Assembly: GCA_031273075.1 (NCBI GenBank)
Contig: JAISSM010000071.1
Location: 1-6,023, forward strand
Source: Rickettsiales bacterium
GTDB lineage: Bacteria; Pseudomonadota; Alphaproteobacteria; Rs-D84
Direction of reading: 5' to 3'
Length of the DNA: 6,023 nt
Within the stretch, counting starts at the first letter, position 1. The number at the start of each line of letters is the position of its first letter. Shown here piece by piece: positions 1 to 4,283 of this stretch. A program made the translations under genes and the position numbers. The notes beneath the pieces were generated by a model that saw only the letters and a list, made by a program, of their open reading frames with translations, searched no databases and was not told the DNA's origin.

Positions 1-360
1 GGAATACGTATAACCGACCGACAGCCCGATGTATAGGCCGCTGTCGGCCAGGCGGTCGAAACCCTCGGGCTGATAATACTTGCGCCCGGCGTTGACATAG
101 GCGTTGCCCACCTTTGGAAGCCCCCCGGTTATGCGCCCGACGGGGGCGGCCTGGGGCATCCGGGCGATTTGATTGACTTGAATATATTGCGGATTGTAAA
201 CCGCGGGGGCGGGCGCAGGGGAAGGAGCGCCGTATCGCTGACCGCCGGCGGCCGCGGACTGAACGTTATAGGGCTGATATGGGACGACGGCGAAAGCCGG
301 CGCGAAACAAAGCAACGCCGACAGCGCCAAAGGTGCGAAAATCTTGACCTTTACGGACAT
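1..360 (-). CDS. Exported outer-membrane-like protein, N-terminal part (C-terminus beyond window)
   Basis: The reading frame is open from an ATG at 358-360 to the window edge, giving 120 residues without a stop. The protein begins with a clear Sec signal peptide: basic MSVKVK, a hydrophobic core of about 15 residues, and a probable signal peptidase I site after AFA (about residue 24). A linker rich in Pro, Ala, Gln, Tyr and Asn follows (about 25-75). The visible part ends in DSGLYIGLSVGYTYS, which has the alternating pattern typical of the first strand of small outer-membrane beta-barrels such as opacity-type porins. That barrel assignment is an inference from a short stretch. AGGAAAA just before the ATG is a good ribosome binding site. 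A promoter with an extended -10 lies 24-32 bases upstream, so the gene is probably first in its transcript. It could instead be another periplasmic or surface protein. Confidence 0.7.
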   Translation of the reverse strand, partial: MSVKVKIFAPLALSALLCFAPAFAVVPYQPYNVQSAAAGGQRYGAPSPAPAPAVYNPQYIQVNQIARMPQAAPVGRITGGLPKVGNAYVNAGRKYYQPEGFDRLADSGLYIGLSVGYTYS

Positions 361-383
361 TTTTCCTAACATTCTATGACTAT

Positions 384-392
384 ATTATACCA
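384..392 (-). promoter_or_regulatory. Extended -10 promoter of the exported-protein gene
   Basis: Read on the minus strand this is TGGTATAAT, a perfect -10 hexamer with the TGN extension. Transcription would start near 377, leaving a short leader that includes the AGGAAAA ribosome binding site at 361-367. No good -35 is visible at the expected distance, only a T-rich stretch, which fits an extended -10 promoter. An AT-only heptamer array lies immediately upstream. Confidence 0.6.
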
Positions 393-412
393 TAAAACGC
401 ACCCTAAAAAAA

Positions 413-447
413 CCATAATTATCAATTATAAATTATTAATTATTAAT
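413..447. repeat. AT-rich 7-bp tandem repeat array (five units)
   Basis: Five contiguous heptamers in one register: CCATAAT, TATCAAT, TATAAAT, TATTAAT, TATTAAT. They share the pattern of the heptamers found at 559, 981, 1134 and 1826. The array spans about -36 to -70 relative to the predicted start of the minus-strand exported-protein transcript, where an AT-rich UP element would bind the RNA polymerase alpha subunit. Confidence 0.6.
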
Positions 448-464
448 CAAAATCTGACACTTTT

Positions 465-522
465 GTCATCCCGCGACGGTTCGCGGCGTAGCGAAGCGAA
501 GACGGATGATCGCGGTATCCAG
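465..522. repeat. GTCATCC-type palindromic repeat element
   Basis: The element starts GTCATCCCGCGA and ends TCGCGGTATCCAG. ATCCCGCGA (468-476) and TCGCGGTAT (510-518) pair at 8 of 9 positions. The intervening segment holds alternative stems: CCGCGA (471-476) with TCGCGG (481-486), and TCATCC (466-471) with GGATGA (504-509). Short intergenic palindromes beginning GTCATCCCGCG and ending GGATCCAG are familiar from Rickettsiales and other alphaproteobacteria. Assignment to that class rests on this resemblance, and only one copy is present here. Confidence 0.5.
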
Positions 523-531
523 TGATAAGCA

Positions 532-550
532 CGCGGGGCAAGGCCCCGCG
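532..550. repeat. GC-rich hairpin, 8-bp stem
   Basis: CGCGGGGC and GCCCCGCG form a perfect 8-bp stem around the loop AAG. No T-tract follows on either strand, so it is not a standard intrinsic terminator. It may be the distal part of the palindromic repeat that ends just upstream. Confidence 0.5.
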
Positions 551-558
551 ACATTCAT

Positions 559-572
559 TGTTAACTGTTAAC
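559..572. repeat. Heptamer repeat, two TGTTAAC units
   Basis: Two exact tandem TGTTAAC units, preceded in register by the related CATTCAT (552-558). They lie just upstream of the -35 of the candidate small RNA promoter, about -41 to -54 from its predicted start. The same 14 bases recur exactly at 988-1001. Confidence 0.6.
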
Positions 573-578
573 TTCTCC

Positions 579-606
579 TTGCTTTTCTTAGGCATTTCAT
601 TATAAT
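579..606 (+). promoter_or_regulatory. Promoter of candidate small RNA
   Basis: TTGCTT (579-584) and a perfect TATAAT (601-606) are separated by 16 bases. The predicted start is near 612-614, at the foot of a 12-bp hairpin. No protein gene with a ribosome binding site follows, and an intrinsic terminator appears about 240 bases downstream. Confidence 0.55.
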
Positions 607-610
607 ATAC

Positions 611-850
611 CCCGAATCCACAGGGATGTGGCTTCGGGGCCTTAGAAAAGCCCATAAGAAAACGATGCGGAATGTATCCGCATATGAATCCGCAAAGGCA
701 ATATATTTTCGCGCGGAAACGCGCATTTTTTATTGCCCTAACCCCGACACAGGTCGGGGAGCTGTCGGTTATATATTGAAGGCCGATGGGATCATTTTTT
801 CTTATGATTTTTCTAACTCCCCGACCGCCAATTCTTGGCGGTTTTTGTTT
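611..850 (+). ncRNA. Candidate structured small RNA, family unknown
   Basis: Between a sigma-70-like promoter and an intrinsic terminator lies a run of hairpins. The 5' stem pairs CCCCGAA (610-616) with TTCGGGG (633-639), continued by CCACA/TGTGG around GGGA; its first base lies at the predicted start. ATGCGGA (665-671) pairs perfectly with TCCGCAT (677-683). GGCAATA (697-703) pairs with TATTGCC (731-737), enclosing GCGCG-GAAA-CGCGC (711-724) with a GNRA tetraloop. CCCCGAC (742-748) pairs with GTCGGGG (753-759). A weak ATCAT/ATGAT stem (791-808) precedes the terminator. The hallmark sequences of RNase P RNA, tmRNA and SRP RNA are not seen, and it does not obviously resemble 6S RNA. An open frame crosses the region but runs through the terminator and the repeats beyond it, so coding is unlikely. 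Promoter, structure and terminator are seen in the sequence; expression and function are inferred. Confidence 0.45.
825..850 (+). terminator. Intrinsic terminator
   Basis: CCGCCAA (825-831) pairs perfectly with TTGGCGG (835-841) around a TTC loop. TTTTTGTTT follows directly (842-850). This is a textbook Rho-independent terminator for rightward transcription and would end the candidate small RNA. Confidence 0.8.
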
Positions 851-853
851 TGT

Positions 854-905
854 CTCCCCCTCCTTGAGGGGGAGTGGCGCCGCAGGCGCCGAGGGGGAGC
901 TCCCC
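854..905. repeat. Cluster of GC-rich palindromes
   Basis: Three adjacent perfect palindromes lie just past the terminator: CTCCCCCTC/GAGGGGGAG around CTT (854-874), GGCGCC/GGCGCC around GCA (876-890), and GGGGAGCTCCCC (894-905). They do not look coding and have no T-tract. Similar C/G-rich palindromes occur as dispersed intergenic repeats in many bacterial genomes. The GGCGCC motif recurs at 1080-1085, flanking the far end of the inverted pair described next. Confidence 0.5.
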
Positions 906-907
906 TT

Positions 908-977
908 CCCCTGGAACAGGGGAAGGATAGAAAATCTTACGAACTTCGTTCGTTAGATTTTCTTGGTAGGGGTTAAT
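908..977 (+). repeat. Left arm of an inverted repeat pair, about 70 bp
   Basis: The arm starts CCCCTGGAACAGGGG (908-922) and ends GGGGTTAAT (969-977). The two ends are reproduced exactly, in reverse complement, at 1063-1077 and 1007-1015. Between them is a 15-bp stem (930-944 with 948-962, loop TTC, one T-T mismatch). The matching segment in the right arm differs in sequence but keeps the stem and the position of the mismatch. The spacing between conserved ends is 46 bases here and 47 in the right arm. Confidence 0.65.
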
Positions 978-980
978 AAC

Positions 981-1008
981 TGTTACTTGTTAACTGTTAA
1001 CTATTGAT
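981..1008. repeat. Heptamer repeat array, four units
   Basis: Tandem heptamers TGTTACT, TGTTAAC, TGTTAAC, TATTGAT fill the spacer between the two inverted arms. The central 14 bases match 559-572 exactly. Confidence 0.6.
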
Positions 1009-1077
1009 TAACCCCACCCGAGAGTTGCTAACTCGCTATGCTCGCAAGCCAACTCTTTCCCGCCCCTGTTCCAGGGG
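1007..1077 (-). repeat. Right arm of an inverted repeat pair, about 71 bp
   Basis: This is the inverted partner of 908-977. ATTAACCCC (1007-1015) and CCCCTGTTCCAGGGG (1063-1077) are exact reverse complements of the left arm's ends. The internal stem pairs AGAGTTG (1021-1027) with CAACTCT (1050-1056). Read on the minus strand, the apical part CTTGCGAGC-ATA-GCGAGTTAG parallels CTTACGAAC-TTC-GTTCGTTAG in the left arm, with the same T-T mismatch. Confidence 0.65.
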
Positions 1078-1108
1078 CAGGCGCCGAAACAATAAAAAAG
1101 GATACACC

Positions 1109-1801
1109 ATGAAAAAAATTTTACTGATTGCATTGTTCATTGTTAACTGTTCATTATTAATTGTTTCATCACATGCCGCATCCCCATGTGCGTTTGTAGC
1201 CTCCCACCCCTGGAAAAGCAACACCAGTATACTCGATAGCAATACTACATGCAACCCCGAATGCAACATGGTAGCCTCATCCAGCGCCGATGCCACATGG
1301 ACTGTTACAATAACAAACGCACTTGGCAGAACTGGAAGTATAAGCGGTCAATCAAGATGCAGTGCAAACAATTCGACAAATCCGCCAGTAGCCGACACTT
1401 CTAACAGCGGATCATATTGTTGGTGCAGAGTTACCAACATAGTTGATAGCACGAATAATCAAACCTGCCCGGCGGGCGATAATGGCGCGCCCTGGGTGTT
1501 CCTCCGCATATTTCTCAGCGCCGGCGCGGTCGGCTGTCGGCAGTATTGCGCGAAGTACTGCGCCGACTGCGTTCTGTACGACACGAACGACATCTGTTCC
1601 CGTTCCGCGCTCCTCACGCTCCCAACTTTAACCTGCCCGTCCGGATCGACACTGGTCAATGACGACGATTATGTTGTGACATGCGATGATACTTGCCCAT
1701 CCGGATATGTAAAAGTGACCGACGAGGCATCAATCGTCGGATTCGAAGCCACCAACTGCGACGACAAAGGGGAGTCTGTCACAACATGCACCGCGCCATG
1801 A
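1109..1801 (+). CDS. Secreted cysteine-rich protein of unknown function
   Basis: A 230-residue protein that I do not recognise as a named family. The chosen ATG is preceded by AAGGA at a good distance (about 1098-1102). It begins with a signal peptide: MKK, a hydrophobic core to about residue 19, and a likely cleavage after SHA (23). An earlier in-frame ATG at 1004 would add 35 residues translated from the inverted repeat and is unlikely. The mature part has 17 cysteines. They include CWC (104-106), a tight cluster C143, C147, C151, C154 with Tyr/Ala spacing, and three TCP-x-G motifs near 119, 175 and 195. An aromatic PWVFL segment (128-132) precedes the cluster. The residues suggest disulphide bonding in the periplasm or outside the cell, or possibly metal binding. 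Codons for residues 1-117 are AT-richer than those for about 120-168. The signal-peptide codons carry a heptamer array (1134-1168). The 3' end converges on xerC. Confidence 0.75.
   Translation: MKKILLIALFIVNCSLLIVSSHAASPCAFVASHPWKSNTSILDSNTTCNPECNMVASSSADATWTVTITNALGRTGSISGQSRCSANNSTNPPVADTSNSGSYCWCRVTNIVDSTNNQTCPAGDNGAPWVFLRIFLSAGAVGCRQYCAKYCADCVLYDTNDICSRSALLTLPTLTCPSGSTLVNDDDYVVTCDDTCPSGYVKVTDEASIVGFEATNCDDKGESVTTCTAP
1134..1168. repeat. Heptamer repeat array inside a signal-peptide coding region
   Basis: Units TGTTCAT, TGTTAAC, TGTTCAT, TATTAAT, TGTTTCA lie in one register and encode part of the hydrophobic core (about residues 9-20) of the cysteine-rich protein. The unit length is not a multiple of three, so any unit gained or lost shifts the frame. 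Confidence 0.6.
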
Positions 1802-1825
1802 CCGCACACATTAACTAATCACTAT

Positions 1826-1860
1826 TGCTACCTGCTACCTGCCAACTGCTAATTGCTATT
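1826..1860. repeat. Heptamer repeat array between convergent genes
   Basis: Units TGCTACC, TGCTACC, TGCCAAC, TGCTAAT, TGCTATT lie in one register. A degenerate TAACTAA TCACTAT precedes them. The array fills most of the 47-base gap between the cysteine-rich gene and xerC and supplies the last three codons and the stop of xerC. No clear intrinsic terminator is seen in the gap. Confidence 0.65.
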
Positions 1861-2760
1861 TGCCCTGGGGTGCGCCGATTTATACGCCGCCATCACGTCC
1901 GCCGCGCTGACCTTTGTATAAATCTGCGTCGTCGACAAACTCGAATGCCCCAGCAATTCCTGTATTGCGCGCAAATCGACCCCGTCGGACAAAAGCGCGG
2001 TCGCGAACGAATGGCGAAGCGCGTGCGGAGTGACATGGTCCGGAAGACGGAGAATCTCGCGAAGCCGCTCTATCATCGCCTGCGCCGCGCGCGCCCCCAT
2101 TACGCCCCCTTTTTCGCCGTAAAACAAATGCGGCCCGTCGAACGGACAAAGCGACGCATACTTCAAAACGGCGTCGCGAACGCGCGGCAAAATCGGCACG
2201 ATCCTGTCTTTGTTGCCCTTCCCGCGAATCATTATCGTATCGACATTCTCGCGAATTTGATTGCGCGAAAGACCCAGGGCCTCGCTTATCCGCATCCCGC
2301 TTCCGAAAATCAAGAACAAAAGCGCGTGGTTCCGCGCGCGAAGCCACGGCTCAGTTTCTATTTTGCCGATCAAATCGTCCATGGATTTTATGTCGGCGAA
2401 ATCCAGCGCATGCGGCAAAGCCTTCGGAATTTTCGGCGTTCCGACGATGGTGATCGCATCGTTCCTTATACCCATGGATTTGGACAGCCATTTATAGAAA
2501 CTTCGCAATGCCGCCATCGCGCGCGCAGTCGACCGCGCGGCCAAACCGCGCCTCTGCCGGTTGGCAAGCCACGCGCGAAAGGCGACCGCGTCGACGCGCG
2601 CCAAATCGGCCGGCAATATTTCCGCCCCGTTGAATTCCGTCCAAAAATCCAGAAAATCCCGAATGTCCCTGACATACGCCTCGGCCGTCAGATCGGAATA
2701 CTTTTTCGCATGAATAAGATGATCCGAAAACGCCAGGACAACGTCGTTCATATCGTTCAT
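1849..2760 (-). CDS. xerC: Tyrosine recombinase XerC
   Basis: 303 residues, close to the usual length of about 300. XerC with XerD resolves chromosome dimers at dif at the septum during division. The N-terminal SAM-like DNA-binding domain covers about 5-90 and the catalytic domain about 115-300. All six active-site residues fit the XerC/XerD spacing: R157 (GSGMR), K181 (GKGNK), H246 and R249 (PHALRHSFAT), H272 (LGHSSLSTTQIYT) and the nucleophile Y281. RHSFAT, QELLGH and the AYKSAHPRA tail resemble XerC more than XerD. After HPRA the protein adds only NSN, encoded by a heptamer repeat. The start at 2760 overlaps the stop of the upstream LOG gene as ATGA, implying translational coupling. A second ATG lies three codons in. 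The canonical motifs point to the housekeeping enzyme rather than a phage or transposon integrase, and no dif site was seen here. Confidence 0.85.
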   Translation of the reverse strand: MNDMNDVVLAFSDHLIHAKKYSDLTAEAYVRDIRDFLDFWTEFNGAEILPADLARVDAVAFRAWLANRQRRGLAARSTARAMAALRSFYKWLSKSMGIRNDAITIVGTPKIPKALPHALDFADIKSMDDLIGKIETEPWLRARNHALLFLIFGSGMRISEALGLSRNQIRENVDTIMIRGKGNKDRIVPILPRVRDAVLKYASLCPFDGPHLFYGEKGGVMGARAAQAMIERLREILRLPDHVTPHALRHSFATALLSDGVDLRAIQELLGHSSLSTTQIYTKVSAADVMAAYKSAHPRANSN

Positions 2761-3317
2761 ATGAAGAACCGCGCGTTGTATGCGTTGATAAGTTCTTCCG
2801 GCGAATTGTAAATGTGAATATTGTATTCGGTCTGATCTTTGACGAACCCGTCCTTTATCATCTCTTTTATCATGGTGCCGAACATGTTCCAGTATCCGTC
2901 GGTATTAAGAAAATACACGGGAAGATTCGTCTCGCCGATTTGATGCATGACGAGAACGTCGGACACTTCGTTAAGCGTTCCCATGCCGCCCGGAAGAATA
3001 CAAAAGGCGTCGGATAATTCTATAAGGCGGGCTTTCCGGTCCAGTAAATTGTCTTTGACTTCAAGAACGATGCCTTCCTGGGACGGCTCTTGCTTCGCCA
3101 TGATGTGCGGGGTCGTCACGCCGACGGCCCGCCCTCCGCGACAGAGCACCGCCTGCGACACCGCGCCCATAAGCCCGACGTTGCCCGCGCCGTAAACAAG
3201 CCGGATGCGGCTTTCTGCCATAAGATGCCCGAGTTTCTCCGCGTCAACCGCAAAATTGGGATTATGTCCGAAATTGTGCCCGGCATAAACGCACAACGCT
3301 TTTGTTCCATCTTTCAT
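2757..3317 (-). CDS. LOG-family (TIGR00730-type) nucleotide phosphoribohydrolase
   Basis: 186 residues, normal for the family. Proteins of this Rossmann-like family cleave the base from nucleoside 5'-monophosphates. Plant and some bacterial members release active cytokinin, and they were formerly annotated as lysine decarboxylases. Visible motifs are the N-terminal strand CVYAGHN, the glycine-rich loop YGAGNVGLMG (42-51), R94-K95 in LLDRK, and the family signature PGGMGTLNE (109-117), whose Glu and the preceding Arg form the active site. The usual YGGG is YGAG here, and the common CG-S-S after the first strand is AGHN. Substrate cannot be told from the sequence. GGAG at 3325-3328 (complement) serves the ATG at 3317. 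It is first in a two-gene unit with xerC, overlapping by ATGA, and is transcribed away from tilS from a shared promoter region. Confidence 0.85.
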   Translation of the reverse strand: MKDGTKALCVYAGHNFGHNPNFAVDAEKLGHLMAESRIRLVYGAGNVGLMGAVSQAVLCRGGRAVGVTTPHIMAKQEPSQEGIVLEVKDNLLDRKARLIELSDAFCILPGGMGTLNEVSDVLVMHQIGETNLPVYFLNTDGYWNMFGTMIKEMIKDGFVKDQTEYNIHIYNSPEELINAYNARFFI

Positions 3318-3346
3318 TTGAATTCTCCGTATTCGTAAAGTATACT
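3318..3346. promoter_or_regulatory. Divergent promoter with a palindromic -10
   Basis: For tilS, TTGAAT (3318-3323), a 17-base spacer and TATACT (3341-3346) form a good sigma-70-type promoter starting near 3353. AGTATACT (3339-3346) is a perfect palindrome, so the minus strand carries TATACT at 3344-3339, correctly placed to start the LOG-xerC transcript near 3332. The minus-strand -35 is poor. Both leaders would be short: about 10 bases for tilS, with no clear Shine-Dalgarno, and about 15 for the LOG gene. Confidence 0.55.
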
Positions 3347-3362
3347 ACAAAGCACGTCCAAA

Positions 3363-4283
3363 ATGAACAGAAACTTTATATCTTCGATCGAAAAACTCGC
3401 GCGCGATTATCCGAAGGAAACCTTCGCGGCGGCGATATCCGGGGGCGCGGACTCTATGGCCCTGCTCTATTGGATGAAAGAAACGAACCTTCCGGTTGTT
3501 GCGCTTACGGTCGACCACGGCCTCCGTAAAGAAAGCGCGGCGGAGGCCGCCCATGTCGCGGCGACATGCAAAAAAATCGGCGTCAAACATAAGATACTGA
3601 AATGGGCGAGCAAAAAACCGAAAACCGGAATAGAGGCGGCCGCGCGCGCGAAACGCTATGACCTTATGACACAGTTCTGCAAAAAAAACAATATAAGGGT
3701 TTTGATAACTGCGCACCATGCGGACGACCAAATCGAAACTTTTTTCATAAACCTCGGCCGGGGAAGCGGCGTGTACGGCCTTGCCGGCATGCGCGAAAGA
3801 ACAGAGCGTGACGGTATCGTGATATTCCGCCCCCTGCTGAAAACCCCGCGCGATGCGTTGAGAAAATATTGCGATGACAATAAAATAAAATTTTTCGACG
3901 ACCCGATGAACGGCGACGACAAATTCCTTCGCGTCAAAATCCGCGAAAACAGGCGCGCGCTTGGGCTTTCCGATGAGAGGCTGCTTTTGGCCGTGGAAAA
4001 TCTTGGCCGCGCGCGCGACTTTTTGGAGGCAAAGGCGGACGAATGGCCGAAAAAAATTCCTGTTGAAATCGACGCGATAATGCTGTTAGATATGCCGGAC
4101 GAATTGCGTTTTCGCATCCTGTCGAAAATCCTCTCGAAGGGGGCCTATCCGCCGCGATTGGACGGCGTGAAAAAAGCGTTTGAAAAATTGGACGCCGGCG
4201 ACTGCGGGTTCACATTGGCGAATTGCAACATAAGAAGGCGCAAAAATAAAATAAGGATATGGGAAGAATGTCGAAAAAAATAG
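3363..4283 (+). CDS. tilS: tRNA(Ile)-lysidine synthase TilS
   Basis: TilS uses ATP and lysine to convert C34 of the CAU-anticodon tRNA-Ile to lysidine, so that it reads AUA and is charged with isoleucine. It is essential in most bacteria. The 306 residues contain the PP-loop SGGADS (26-31), VDHGLR (50-55), HHADDQIETF (118-127), RGSGVYGLAGM (133-143), RPLL (156-159) and FFDDPMNGDDKFLRVKIR (177-194). The length fits the compact type made of the catalytic domain plus a short helical extension; E. coli TilS, near 430 residues, has an added C-terminal domain that is absent here. ATA codons are frequent in this window, for example in ftsH, so the product is needed. The start has no obvious ribosome binding site and a predicted leader of only about 10 bases. 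Its end overlaps ftsH by 16 bases, an arrangement that suggests coupled expression. Confidence 0.93.
   Translation: MNRNFISSIEKLARDYPKETFAAAISGGADSMALLYWMKETNLPVVALTVDHGLRKESAAEAAHVAATCKKIGVKHKILKWASKKPKTGIEAAARAKRYDLMTQFCKKNNIRVLITAHHADDQIETFFINLGRGSGVYGLAGMRERTERDGIVIFRPLLKTPRDALRKYCDDNKIKFFDDPMNGDDKFLRVKIRENRRALGLSDERLLLAVENLGRARDFLEAKADEWPKKIPVEIDAIMLLDMPDELRFRILSKILSKGAYPPRLDGVKKAFEKLDAGDCGFTLANCNIRRRKNKIRIWEECRKK

Noticed and set aside
443..655. Minus-strand open frame of 70 residues
   Set aside because: It is built from the heptamers, the palindromic repeat and the promoter region of the small RNA, and shows no protein-like pattern or ribosome binding site.
626..976. Plus-strand open frame of 116 residues
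   Set aside because: It starts inside the first hairpin of the candidate small RNA, lacks a ribosome binding site, and reads straight through the intrinsic terminator, the GC palindromes and one inverted arm. Its composition changes with each repeat, so it is not a plausible gene.
1004..1108. Upstream in-frame ATG for the cysteine-rich gene
   Set aside because: The added 35 residues are translated from the right inverted arm and would bury the signal peptide. The ATG at 1109 has a good ribosome binding site and starts a clean signal peptide.
413..1867. CRISPR array
   Set aside because: The repeats are 7 bp and directly tandem with no spacers, and no cas gene is present.
1849..2760. Recombinase as integrase of a mobile island covering the accessory region
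   Set aside because: Length, motifs and the HPRA tail match housekeeping XerC, it is coupled to a LOG gene, and no attachment-site repeats were seen around the region.
1825..2811. Plus-strand open frame of 328 residues
   Set aside because: It is antisense to xerC, whose frame has all catalytic residues; it is a codon-bias shadow rich in Arg.
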